Source: Polytrichum commune
Taxonomy: Eukaryota > Streptophyta > Polytrichopsida > Polytrichales > Polytrichaceae
Assembly (NCBI GenBank): GCA_950295325.1
Contig: OX485804.1
Span: 6,446,001 to 6,510,000, forward strand
Direction of reading: 5' to 3'
DNA: 64,000 nucleotides
Of this stretch, positions 22,002 to 33,818 are shown in pieces. Below the pieces are notes generated by a model that was given only the letters and a program-made list of their open reading frames with translations, did no database searches and was not told the origin of the DNA. Numbering within the stretch: position 1 is the first letter of the stretch; each line of letters opens with the position of its first letter. The position numbers were made by a program, and so were the translations under genes.

Positions 22002-25000
22002 ATGGCTCATATTCCTGCTATTGGAGACTTGGGGTTGGCTGTCCTCTATGCAGATGGTGTGAGAGTCCCAGTTACCTTTCGGATGCAAGAGGACGGTCTA
22101 GCTTACGTGACGTCCCAACGTCTGAGTATTCGGTTCGGCTTCAGAGAGGATACTATTATTGTTGACGAGGATATTTTTGATGTTGTCACGTCAGAACTTA
22201 CATACACCCTTGGTCGGGTATCGCAGCGAGATGAGAATAATAACTTGTTTTGGAGTCTTCCTCCAGGTAGTTACCGAGTGTATGGCCTCACTGATTCTCA
22301 GATGGCTGCGTCTACTGAGATCCTCACTCCTCGTAATTCCTCTACGTGCACCATTCAAACTCCTCTGCCACGTGATGTGAAGGTCAAGCTCGAGCCCGGT
22401 CTCGACACGCCAATTGTAGAAAACGTTAGAGTTCAGTCTGTAATTACACTTTCTTCAGATGAAGAGGGCAGTCCCACCAAGCCCCCGCCTCAGGTTATAG
22501 TTAGTGGGAATGCTCCTAAAGTATATCCTTTGTCCCAAGAGACTGTTAGCATATTTCCATTGCTAAAACAACTTGCAGGAAGGCCGGGAAAAAAAAATAT
22601 TCTAAAAAAATTAGATTACTCAGTGATTAAACACGAGAGAGTAGAGTACCTTCCTGCTGAGTTCGATGGTGTCGTCATATTTGAGTTGCCACCCGCTAGT
22701 GACACGGCCGCACGGTCACAGGCCAAGTCAATGCAGGGAATGGACAAGCGTTACGACGGCCATGTGTGGACGAAGACCATCACCACCAACATCACAAACG
22801 ACTTTGGTTTGTCCTTCCATTCTTCCGCTTGCGTTGGACACCTGCGTTGCAACAACAAGGAGTGCGAATATTTGATCCGCCGACCTCGTATTTTCGAAGT
22901 CAACGAGACAGAGTTTGAAGGTTGTACCCTCCAAGCCTTTGTAGTGGATCAAACGCCCCCACCTGACTCTACGTTTGTTTGCAAGGTATGTAAAGAACCC
23001 CCAACATGTATTGCTACATGTGGAGCGAAAATTTATTATGTTGCTGGCAAAAACAACCACACAAGAGCGTGCATCCACATTGGAACTCACGATCACCCTG
23101 TCAAGGTGGGCGACTACAGAGACACTAAGGCTGAGATCAGTGGCCTAATTGAAGAACAGATCGAGAAGACTCCTCAGGCTACCAAGAGTGCACTTGTGTT
23201 GGAGGCTAGCAAAGTTCTAATTGGCAACTATCTTCTTCAATCCGATGACGCGCCACCAAAGAAGCTCACTCTGGAGGAACTTGTTCCTGTATTCGACCGG
23301 TGCAAGGACATGGCTTCCCCGAACATCCGCAACAAGGTCATGAGCTTCCGATACCTCAAAAGGTATGGTGTCATGGACTCTATCACCAAACTCCGTGGAA
23401 TCAGTTTATGGGCCTTTGTTCAGGAGAACAAATTCCCTGGTCAAGGGGCTGATCTTGACAAGGTTTTTGTCTTCAAGATGTCGGAAGTCGGGCCTGGTAG
23501 TGGGGTAGACTTGGTGAAGCGTATGCAGCCCGGCGAAGATCTGGAGAATGCTTGGATGATGTTCGACCATGTGAAACGGGTTAGACAATGGACCACAATG
23601 GCATGCCACGTGTATGACTCCACGTATTGTCGTGTCATGACCATTGCAAGTTGTGACATGCAATCGGAGGACTGTGATGCCCAGATCGTTTTTTGGAAGA
23701 ATCTCAATGCTGTGATGGAGAGGAATGGTGTTGTCGATACCAACTTCAAGGGTTTCATGGCCGACAGCGCCCAGGCCAATTGGAATGCAGTTCGGGTCAT
23801 ATATGGCAACGGGAAGAAGGAGGACCGCATGGATGACCGGGAGAGAACCTGTCAGTTTCATTGGACCCAATCTATGGTTAAGTATACCGAGAAATACATT
23901 CCCGAAGAACTCTGGGAGCAGCACAAGAAGATGTGCCACCAATATAGGACCGCGAGGACCATGGACGAAGCGGAAAACCTGTACCACGGGCTACGTGCAT
24001 GGTGGGTATCCGCCGGGGCAGTGACAGAGAAGGCACTTGACAAACTGGAGCTCTGGCTTGCATTCTGGCATTTCCGTTATCGCCAATGGGGAGGCTTCAT
24101 GACCGGGGTATGTTGTCCCAAAACTTGTTGTTTTTTTTTTCTTTCACTGTAATTTTCACAACTCTTCTCCAATTTATAATTGCTTCCACTATGTGCACGC
24201 AGAAATTTACAGAAGGAGAACTAGCAGAAATGCCTTCATGTAATCTCGCCGAATCAATACACAACAAGTGGCTTCAAGCGTCTGGAAATAGCGGCGGCGA
24301 CCTCTATGTTGCTACCGTGGACGACTTCGTTCGAGGCTTCCTACAGGTTGTCAATTACTACCAGTTCCTGAAAGGTGATGTCGGCGGTACAGGCCCTACA
24401 AAGAAAGAGCTCAAGCTAAGGTTGGCAGAGCGCAGGGCGAAGCAAACGGGTAATCCTTTAGTCCTCGAAGACCCCATGATGGACATGCCTGGAGCAGAAG
24501 AGTTCTGTACCCGGGTGCCTTGCATGGCTGGGGAAGAGGTATTCGGGTCCACGAAACGGAAAGCAGATCTACCTCTTGGAGCAGAAGAGGAGTCGCACAG
24601 ACCTGATAAGGTCAACTTCTCACATCCCCGTGGCTCTGGTAGGGCTGTCCGGACTCGTTCCACTAACATGCCCATAATTATTGAAGAGGATGATTCCAAT
24701 GTCCCGGAAGTTGCACCCATGGCGCCATATGCCGACAATGTCGTCCCGTCCCACATCCCCGAGGGACGGATCAGCCACGTCACTGCCGTCGAGGAGACTA
24801 GGGTGAACGTGAAGGAGTGGCACATCGCTCGGTTGCCAAAGACTTCTGCCAAATGTTGTTGGGCACAGAGAGCTGTCACCAAAAAGAAGTGTACTGAGAG
24901 AATCGTAAGGGGTGCAAAATCAACCCCTGCCCCTACGTACACCGGTCTATGGCACAGCACTAGGAGGAATGTGAAAGAGACCACAGAGTTTTTCTTCTGC

Positions 25001-25687
25001 TCAGATGATATCCATAGGTGCGTTAAGGGTAGCAGGCGCAAATGGGTTGTTCAATACTCTGCGGAACAGGAGAGACCAAGCATTCCGGATGTTTGGCCAG
25101 TGAAACTTGGCACTAACCTCAAGCAATGTGAGATCCTGGCCCTCGAGGCGGCCGGATTCCAACTGCCGCAGAAAGTGCCAGTCTCACCCAGAAGGCTCTT
25201 TTCCACTGCACCGTCTCCGGCAAATCTAGACTCCGTGCCGGTGCCAGCAGATGCGGACAGGTATCCTGGGAAGAGAGAAGGGAAGCTCGTTAAGCGCACC
25301 GCAACCCGTCCAAACCCTCAGCAGCGGCTATCCATGGGCTCTTCGGACTCCCTCAAAGCTCAACTCCGCTCGGTCACAATGATTCCTCACCCTGGCCATG
25401 GCTGCATCATTGCGCTAGACTCGATGATGCCACCCGATGTGACACAATACCATATCACCATCAGTTCCCTCCCGGGTTGCACATGCCCTGCGTTCAAGAA
25501 GACAATGACCAACTTTCGAGGGCGGAATCAATTCTCGTATTGCAAGCATGTTTACTATATTCTTTTAAAGGTCTGCCATCGCAATCCTGATGTAGACCTT
25601 TTCATCCACGCGCCAACCTTCAGCTTCAACGAGGTCAAAGTAATTCTCGATAGTGGAATTTTAACTCACCCTTTAGATCGGACCTAG
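22002..25687 (+). CDS. Mutator-like transposase with SWIM finger
   Basis: Two exons, 22002-24107 and 24203-25687, joined in phase 0 across a 95-bp intron (GGG|GTATGT ... CACGCAG|AAA), give 1,196 residues. I chose the ATG at 22002 (MAHIPAIGDLG); the frame is open upstream to 21891, so an upstream start is possible. An acidic VITLSSDEEG (147-156) resembles a SUMO-interaction motif. Residues ~280-365 hold a Cys/His-rich region (C283, C287, CxxC at 327-330, C336, C340, C357, H363, H365) like the WRKY/GCM1-type fingers of MULE transposases. The DDE core shows D539 (VYDSTY), D588 (MADSAQANW) and C617-H620 (TCQFH), the C-x2-H signature of MULEs; the catalytic Glu cannot be assigned by eye. The SWIM finger is C1128, C1130, C1149, H1151. 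It should bind the terminal repeats and move the element. All frames are open, so it may be active. Confidence 0.92.
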
Positions 25688-26189
25688 GATTTACTCTAGG
25701 AGTGTCCCTTTCTCCCATCAACATGATAGATCGATGAAGTAGTGCCTATTCATCCATGTTTCTAATCGAGTACGACATAGACTAAGTGATATAAGATTTT
25801 CATTGAATAATTTAAGATTGTCAGCTCAATAATATAATAAATACAATCGCATGGATTATTTTTATTCAACTCAAAATGTTGGATTACAATACTCAACTGT
25901 ATCATGTGTCTCTATACATCTTGGGATCATCCTTGGTTTTCATCATCTACTTATTTATTATATCACAATTTTACTATCATTTTTGCACTTCACGGTTCCC
26001 AAACTAAATCAGACCATTTCAAATTCAAGGCATTTATTTTATTTAGTGCCTACACATTCCACGGAAATAGGTCCCAACTTTTTTCTATTTCTGGCATAAT
26101 CTGGAATATTCTAAGTATATTCTTGTACTATTTTTAGGAAATTCTAAATTTAATATAGAATATTTCCTATTTTTACACCATTTCTGCTC
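25688..26189. other. 3' flank of the transposase gene
   Basis: AT-rich non-coding DNA between the stop codon and the right terminal repeat. It should hold the 3' untranslated region; no terminal-repeat copy or ORF of note. Confidence 0.5.
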
Positions 26190-26256
26190 TCCGCTCTCCA
26201 AATCGCCACTCTCTGCTCTCCGCTCTCTGCTCACCGCTCACATACAAGTCTCGTCC
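26190..26256 (-). repeat. right terminal inverted repeat
   Basis: Read inward on the minus strand it starts GGACGAGACTT, then GTATGTGAGCGG at position 12, then GAGC-type heptads, mirroring the left terminus. The duplicated GTCTCTGGGG follows at 26257-26266 and the LINE coding sequence resumes in a G12 run. Confidence 0.8.
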
Positions 26257-28000
26257 GTCTCTGGGGGGGGGGGGTGGTTATATGGATGGCCTATGATGCA
26301 TAGTATGTCGGGTTTGAGCCTGGCGTTGCAATGGCATCTTTGGGTATCACATGTACATGGAAGTAGCCATGAAGGGACTATATTTTCTTGGGGTAGTTCA
26401 TTATGCGTTCCTTCATTCATTAATGTATAATGTCTTGATATTCGAGTTGATACAATGAGTTTGCGTATTTCCCATACCGCTTTGTTATGTTTTTTTGTTA
26501 TTAGTGCATGGATGTGTTGTTGTTTGCATTTAAGTAGGACATGTAGCCATGTATCCGCATCTGTTGAGCTGCAGATAGGACATGTTCTCGATGGAAAGGC
26601 TTCTATGCCAAAGAAGAGTTGTTTTCGGGCGTGACCCATATATTGTCCAGTTCGGGATTTTATTAAACATGTTTTTTGTTTATCTGTGATGGCGGGATTC
26701 GTCCAAAAATCATTTGATAGTATTTTATCTATGTCGTCATTTTCTAGCCATTTGTGTAATTGGCTCGGGGAGTTCACTAGACATGTATATATGTGTACAC
26801 GTGCGTGACAAGGGTATTTATTCAAGGGGTATTTAATTATCCATCCTTAATTTTTTGTACCAATTTTTATATAATTTGCTAAATTTTTATTTTTTAAATG
26901 ACCCTATAATTACTTTTAAATTTGATGAAGCTCTAATTTTAAGCTAGGTATGTTCATTATAATTATTCGATTTTGCTCCAAAGGGTTTAAGAGCATTCAA
27001 AGTATTAAGTCACCCAAATCCAAGGCACAACAAGGTTTTACATCAAGAGTGTTCATAAACAGTTTTTCATCCAAAAACTTCCCGCCTCTGAACAAAAAGA
27101 ACACCTTATTTCAAAAAAAAACCTAGGATCCTTAAATCCTACGGTATATTTTTACAAATATTTTTAAAATATGCATTGTTTGTATCAAGCCTATATTATT
27201 TATAATACAAATTTTATCATACATACTCGCCTATATTACTTATAAGAAAATTCTAAGTTTTTCCTTTTGTGAATATAAATTACCCTATATTTTCCCGCAT
27301 GTTGTTTTCTAATATTATCGCAGTGAACTCCCCGAGGTAATTAGTGTGTTTGATTTGCTATAATTGTTAAGTTATGTTCATTGCCATGCTTGAGGATGTG
27401 TTTACTAAGGTGCCTAATGGGGCCCTTGTCAAGTGTTTCTTGCATGGAATGCCACCAATCTTTTTGTAGGTAGTATGGTGTAGGGTGTGCATGCTCGTAT
27501 GGGACTGCGGCATCTCTATGGTCTAGTTCACATCCTTGTTTGGCTAGTGTATCTACTTGGTCATTTCCCCCTATGTTTGCGTGGGCCTTTATTTTGTGGA
27601 GTGTGGTCAATGAAGACACAACTAATGCAGAGTAACGTTCCATGGAGAGGACCATATGAAAAAGACCTAACTCTTTGCACTTTCTCATTAAAGCATCGAC
27701 TAAGCTCATAGGTGTTGTCCTTGATGCTTACACATTTATGGGTGATATATATATCCTGGATTTGAGTTTGAACTCTACCATCAATGGCCACTAAGCTTAT
27801 AGCATCCATGTGTGTCTATGCTCCAGGTGCATTGATTCATACTTGTCGCATTTGAAAGAGATGTTGTCATCTTCAATACCAAATTCACCTTTTTGCAGAA
27901 TCCAATGCCATCTCCTTTGATTGGTGATTCGCAATCCTTGGAAACATGGCCACAAAAAATGACAAAGAGTTTGTTTAAAAAAATCCAAGGAAATCCAATT
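26257..28000 (-). mobile_element. LINE, internal half with RNase H and zinc knuckle
   Basis: This is the rest of the LINE whose 3' end is at 9776-10390. On the minus strand, from about 28,000 down, come an RNase H-like region (SLVAIDGRVQ, HKIKAHANIGGNDQVDTLAK), then after a 573-bp MITE (26764-27336) the C-terminal zinc-binding segment (CPICSSTDADTWLHVLLKC) and HPYNHPPPPET. At least two frame breaks separate the ORFs, so it is dead. No reverse transcriptase core is visible, so the copy is 5'-truncated, ending near a C20 run at 28130-28149. RNase H plus a C-terminal zinc motif fits plant LINEs of the L1 or I type; I cannot choose. Confidence 0.85.
26764..27336. mobile_element. 573-bp MITE, 8-bp target duplication
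   Basis: The terminal repeats CTCGGGGAGTTCACT (26764-26778) and its exact complement (27322-27336) are flanked by GTAATTGG (26756-26763) and GTAATTAG (27337-27344). The uninterrupted LINE copy at 49.7 kb confirms the empty site. No coding capacity; AT-rich. An 8-bp duplication fits the hAT superfamily. Related to the element at 30179-30677. Confidence 0.9.
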
Positions 28001-29576
28001 GAGTGTGTGGGTTTGTTAGTTTAAGTGATTTAATTTTTTTTTGGGCTATTGTTGTAAATCATTTAGTCCTTCGCCCCTAGACCCGAACCTTCTTGGATGT
28101 TCTATGCAAGAAAATGAAGGAAGCAATGTCCCCCCCCCCCCCCCCCCCCAACAACTTCATTCTCCATGTGTATGCTAAGTTTGAAGCAACACATATGGCA
28201 ACCGCCATTACACCTCCAAGGTGAATTAAATTTGCACGTTACAATCTTTGTGTCTTGCTCTTCATGGATAGAGGTAGCGGAACATAATGACCATGTAGGT
28301 AGTAGTGAGGACGATTAGAGTATGGAATACGATTTGGATACATGAGAAGTTCATTGGCATGATTCTTGTGTTTTAATGTGATTGTGCACAAGTCTTTGAT
28401 TTAGTGTGGCAATTGTTTGGTTTCTAAAAAAATAACTACTACAAAGAGTCTGTGATTTGTGTGACCATCGTCTATAATCCCTAAATCTCATGCCTTTCAC
28501 ATTGGATTTTATTGGATTTGTTGTGGGTGGAATTGATTGACATGGATTTTTGGGTTTCTTATAAATTACTACAATCAATGGACATTTATTTGTGAAAGCA
28601 ATCTCTTATTGTACTTCCATCTTTGTCCAAGTGCTTAAGTTTATTTCTTCCACAACGCCTCCTTCAACTCACATTTGAAATCTAAGTGCCATTTTTAGAA
28701 AAATGTATGGAGTATGCCCAATACTTGGTATGTACTTACATGTGTTTGTGGAAGTGGATGTTGAATGTAGCAACGATATTAGATTTCTTTGCTATCCTCT
28801 CATGCCAAGTTTGTTGTTGTTGAATTTCATAGATTAGTTTAGCATTTATTGAGATTACTACACGTTGTTTGAGGTTCTCACTCTTCTTAATACTAAACTT
28901 TAACAATGCCACTATTGATGCCAAATTACCACAATTATAGGATAGTAGTGGTCCTATTATCAAATATTTTATCTCCCTCACCGCTCACAAGTTACCGCTC
29001 ACAAGATAACACTCCTTGGTGGAAAAAGAAGGTCCTAAGAGTTTCACCCAACTCTCAAAAACAAGCTCTGATACACACCAAGCTAAAGAACCTCTTAATA
29101 GAAAACGTTCTCAGAGATGGATCAAACCCACAGTTTCATCCATATTTTAAGGACTTTACATATAACTTCATTCTCTTTAGGACGTCTTATACTAGGACCA
29201 ACAAATAGAGTTATTTTTGCTTGTCACAAGATCTATGTCATGTATACATTCAAACACTGTAGACGAGTAACTTGCTTAAGAAGTTACTTAGTCATAGTAG
29301 GGTACATTATAATCCACCAAGAAACCGATGCCTTGCAAGAGTTTGGGCAAATCAAATTTCAACTCCATAGACATCGTTTTGCCACATTTCACCAAGGGCA
29401 CATCATTGATAGGTGTGGGTAAGCTTGCCCACCCCCTTTCAAGATAATCACCTTTGAAATGAGACGATATTCTTTTGAAGTCCCACCTAGTCTTGTGAGG
29501 CTCGTCATCATGAGCATAGCATATTAAGTTTTGTTTGCCTACTCTAAAATTGTTATTATAATTTAAAAATTCTCAA
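28001..29576. other. intergenic, nothing supported
   Basis: AT-rich with a C20 run at 28130-28149 and a CCGCTCACAAG doublet near 28981-29003 that recalls the large transposon's terminal motif. Short ORFs only. Confidence 0.45.
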
Positions 29577-29691
29577 TAATATGTCACATTATGTTAAACA
29601 AAACTAACCAAGATGAACATTCTCAATAAGATTGGACATTATTGAGAATGTTAATTTTGATTAGTTTTGTGTAATATAAAGTGACATATTA
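29577..29691. repeat. foldback, 53-bp arms, 9-base loop
   Basis: 29577-29629 pairs with 29639-29691 at 47 of 53 positions, with a 9-base spacer. The RNA of either strand would form one long, nearly perfect hairpin. It is either a minimal foldback MITE or a small-RNA source. Confidence 0.8.
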
Positions 29692-30178
29692 CTAAGATTA
29701 TGTCACAAACAATCATTGAATCAATCATTGAAAGATTCATTGCAAACATGTTGAATTTGAATTCCCGTATTTTGGGTTTCCTTTGTTTGCATCAATTAGT
29801 AACAAATAGCATAGTGAACCTCAAAGGCGCAATTGAGGCAATCTTTGGACATGGGTTTTAGAAATGAGTAGGTCATGATGTAAAGGTTGTGAATGGGTGA
29901 ATGGGTTGCAACAACCCACCCACACTACCGTACCTACCAATTGGTGATTGGAAATGACGTACAATATTTCCTTAGGTTTTAGGTGAGCCTTGACTATTTG
30001 GTAAAGTCAAAACTCTTAGTGGTCGATCCATGTGGGGAATCAAATTGGGAGACACAAAACCAATGGATAGACACGACCTCTAAGGCTAGTTGCAATTAGG
30101 GGACACATGACATTTCTCTTTGTGAGCTATTTATCTTCAAGTTATATTGATTTTGTGATTGATAGGCTCGGTTCAAGT

Positions 30179-30677
30179 CACGGGTAGATCACTCTAAGGC
30201 ATTTTTGTGCACCATGTGCGGCTAGGGGTTTTTTTTGTTTTGAGGCTATTTACCTTCAAGGGCTGAATTAGAGCCTCCCTAAAATTACTTAAATTTCAAA
30301 AATGGCCCGTTTGTTTGCACCCTTCCATTACTTATATTGTCCAAGTCACTGCAATTTTTTGTACTCTATATTCCTTTTAAGTAATTTTGGACAGATGGAA
30401 ATCCCAATTATCATCCACCCCTGTGAGTCCTAAACCCATTTACATACCATACTAAACATACCTTCTAGGATCCTTATCTTCAGCCCCTATATTAATTTTA
30501 CAAAAAAATAATGGCCCACGTTTTATGTTCATCTAACTTACTTATAATGGGATTGTCTACATTTAATGGCCCCTTCATTATTTGGAATTCCTTTATAATT
30601 TTTATTTCAAATGATTTTAATCCTCTCTATATTATGCCGCACGTCGTTTTTAAAATGCACTAAGTGATCTACCCGTG
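30179..30677. mobile_element. 499-bp MITE, perfect 8-bp target duplication
   Basis: CACGGGTAGATCACT at 30179-30193 and its exact complement at 30663-30677 are flanked by GTTCAAGT at 30171-30178 and 30678-30685. The 15-bp terminus matches that of the MITE at 26764 at 12 positions, and the right subterminal stretches also match (CTATATTWTSCCGCAYGTYG). No coding capacity. Confidence 0.92.
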
Positions 30678-30685
30678 GTTCAAGT

Positions 30686-31949
30686 GAAGATTAGGAACTA
30701 TAGATTGGATAATCAACAAGAGGAGAGTGCATGACAAGCCGCGGGAGTGGTGAGTCATCTCCTAGTTTAAGCTAGTTATCAGTCCTAATCGAGCAACTCA
30801 TAGACAAAATATGGGAATTATGGATGATATCACACTTTCATGAATAGAAAAATGTGACGACTTTTGATTACCTTGTGCTCTTGGATAAGCAATCGGTTAC
30901 ATTAAATAAATTCTCTACTATTCAAAATATGTAACAACATTACTTCCTTTTCCTTCTCCAAATGACATGCTCACAAACACTGTAAAGTGTCGTGCATTGA
31001 TTGCATGGACTAGATGAGGGCTTTTGCTTTAACACCAATATTGGCATATTTTATTAACAACCTAAGGCGACACATTGGACTACCAAGTCACATTAATCTC
31101 GTTTGTAAGAATAACCACGTTATTTTAATCATGTGATGTTTTGATGATTGCCCATGAGATAATCTTTCTTTGGGTCCACAAGGTACAAGCACCCTATGTG
31201 TATGAACATTTCTAAGATATATAGATAAATTCCATAAGGAGGCCGATGCAATCGAGTTCACGAGATTTTGACATTGTATGATTCAAACATAATCAATGAA
31301 AGTCAAGGTTTATTTACAATCTAAATTGGTTAGACATGTCCTCCTAAACTTAAATAGTGTTGAATGATGACCTTTTGTCACCCTCAACCAATAAGCTATG
31401 ATTTCGATCTTTACAATAATAATAATAATAATACCAATATTTTTTAGTTTAGGTTGCACAACCATAGCATTACTCTCCACGGTGTCAATGTTCATTCATG
31501 CTAGAAATCCTTCCTCCTGATGCATGAACAGATGATTTTCTCAGGATAATCTCATACATGCTAAGGAGCAAACACGCATATCTTCGAGGAACGTGCAATT
31601 CCGAATCTAAATCAAGGGTGTGCATGCTTTTTGGGGGAGGAATCAAGCCCATGAATCAAGGACACCCTAGAACTGTAAACATAATCTATGACACAATGTT
31701 GTAATGTCGTGCATTCGAGAATACTTAAACGATTTCACTGAAAATTAACTAATATATAGATATATATATCTCTTTGTAGCTTCCTTGTAAGTGGGGCCAA
31801 AGCCATGATACACTTAGCAAGAGACAAAAGAGAAGACATGGAGACATGTTGTTTGGTGGGCGTCCTACTAGCAACCTAGCTACCTAGCACCCTTTAGGAA
31901 TATGAGTAATGTAATCCTCAAGTAGGGTCTTGGGCCTTGCCTTTGGACG
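30686..31949. other. intergenic, nothing supported
   Basis: AT-rich; an (AAT)n stretch at about 31413-31433 and a TATAGATATATATAT patch near 31751-31770. No gene seen. Confidence 0.45.
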
Positions 31950-32800
31950 CAATTATTGATTGGGTCGGCGTTGACACCTTCGTCCCTTCGCTTCGAAGTT
32001 CGATTTTCTCTTCGTGGGGGCCTGCCGTTGCTTCCTTTTGCTTGGCTTTGCTTTTACGAAGCCGGCCATCTCTCGCGCCTTTCGTTGCTGGCTGCCCCCA
32101 CCCGGCGAAGCCATAATGCGAAAGCTTGCAGTCCTTGTGTGATGTGACGACCGCCGCATAGCCTGATTCACTCCTGCTCGCATATCTCGCTCACTTTCTG
32201 TCACGTGCTTTCGGACAGCCTTGTTGCGAATGCCGCACGCGCAGCCAACGTTGCGAACCAGAGCAGAGCATGGCATGACTGCGGGCCACCAGCTTACGTC
32301 GGCTTCGCGGGACATGTCTGGTTTGCCGATATCTTGACCGTGGCAAGGGTATATGGTGTGCTGCGAGGGCCGGTAAGTGTCGTTGCGGCTGGTCGGACTT
32401 TGGCATTGCGAGTTTGCGGAATGCTGTGTAGGTTGAGTTTCTTTTGAATCTTTTTTGAGGTTAGGGATGAGTGAGTGAGTGAGTGAGTGAGTGAATGAGC
32501 TTGCGCGCAGAGAAGAGTAGAAGCGTATTACCGTGATGTGGTGCGTTTTTTTTTGGATATTTGCATGTCGCATGTGCTCGGAAGGTGGTGATGAGTGTAT
32601 CTTGGTTACTTGTGGAGCAGCTGTGTCGGCTTTTGATGCAGATTTCGTTGAAGCCTGTTTTGATTCTCTTCTCTTGTTGCATATTATAACCACTGTTGGA
32701 ATGTTAGAGTGGCGACAATGGCCTGTTGGTGAGGTTATTTTTGTGGAGCTAACGATTAAGGATTGTGTTTTGTGTTAGCCGGCTGTTAAGGATTTCAGTC
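31950..32800. promoter_or_regulatory. GC-rich island, possible promoter or leader of the LEA2 gene
   Basis: GC and CpG content rise sharply from about 31,950 to 32,450, followed by a (GAGT)n run at about 32467-32493. ORFs exist on both strands, including 246 codons on the minus strand, but none shows a domain and their length follows from low stop-codon frequency. In a plant this may be a promoter with a first non-coding exon for the plus-strand gene at 34338, or an unrecognised gene start. Confidence 0.3.
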
Positions 32801-33781
32801 CTCGGGCGGGAGGGACAAAATTCTTGATATGAAATTTGGTTATAATGCGTTGTTCATGATGTTAATGCACACAAATGTTATTACCTCATGCAGAAGATGG
32901 TTGAGTAGGTGCACTCGTCGGGCTTTGCATCTTATGCTCAAACGAACCCTCACCGCACCGCTACTTTGTAAGATTCTTAGTGCATATGCCCTATTTTTGT
33001 TTGTTGTCTTACCTCTTACCAAGAGGACTTCCGGTTTATCGAGAGAGAGAGAGAGAGGTTTTCTAATGTACTTATACTCATGCACATTGATAAACTACAC
33101 TGGTGCATAAATTTCTTCGTAACGGGCTTGCAGTCTAGATGTTTAACAGCTTGTACTGTACTGGCGCCCTCGTATTTAGTGCAGGTAAATGTAAGGGGGA
33201 GGTATTGTGAACTGATCGCCTTGTAAAGTTTGAGTCAAAGATGGCCATTGGACACCCTAGGAGTTGCTCGATTACGGACCGCATTCCCCTTTTTTTGTCA
33301 GAAGACGCGAAGTTGTCGAGGAATTCTATAGTGGACTTGCTATAGATGTGACTGTTAGGAAGGGTGCATGCGTTCCTGAACAGGGCTTTGTATGGACCGT
33401 GTGGTGGTCCTGGTTATATTATGCTTTCTGCTGATTTTTTCACAAGTAAATAGTAAATGAATGTACTCTCATGCGTCTCTATTCACAATTGCATAAGTTT
33501 GCGGGCGCTGGAATCTTGTTCCTGTTATAGCTGGTAGATGAATGCAATTTATGCGGTTGTACTCTTGCAACCCGTGCTCGTATTCCTTGCTCATTTCAAG
33601 AGTACATTCATTCGCTTGTAGCGATTGCTACAGAAGTACTTCAGATTGCTTAAGAGGAACTCTTATGCTCACTGTAAATTATTTTCTCAATAATCAGCAT
33701 CCAAAGTATTTTGGCCAATGTTGCATGCTCATCTCACATGTAAAGTCCATATATAGTATAAATCTTCATCACTCAGCACTT

Positions 33782-33818
<37 letters not shown>

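Larger units (their letters stand above)
10391..26256 (+). mobile_element. 15.9-kb Mutator-like transposon with two divergent genes
   Basis: The ends are defined by three independent signs. First, a LINE is interrupted exactly here. Second, GTCTCTGGGG occurs at 10381-10390 and 26257-26266 as a target-site duplication of at least 10 bp; the G run blurs its exact length, and MULEs normally make 9-11 bp. Third, the two termini are inverted repeats that match without gaps, 29 of the first 40 positions and 25 of 29 from position 12. The interior holds a SWIM/DDE transposase (plus), a ParB-like/methylase-like gene (minus), a palindromic ~170-bp satellite, a hairpin island and a pogo-like fragment. 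Both genes are open through all exons, so the copy may be young and possibly autonomous. About 16 kb is large for a MULE. Confidence 0.87.

Noticed and set aside
9776-28000. The LINE pieces at 9.8-10.4 and 26.3-28.0 kb as two independent truncated copies
   Set aside because: They break at the same consensus point, in the same orientation, with a shared 10-bp direct repeat and inverted termini between them; one split LINE explains all.
31953-32693. 246-codon minus-strand ORF as a gene
   Set aside because: No domain, a (GAGT)n-derived repeat inside, and a comparable ORF on the other strand; length follows from high GC content.
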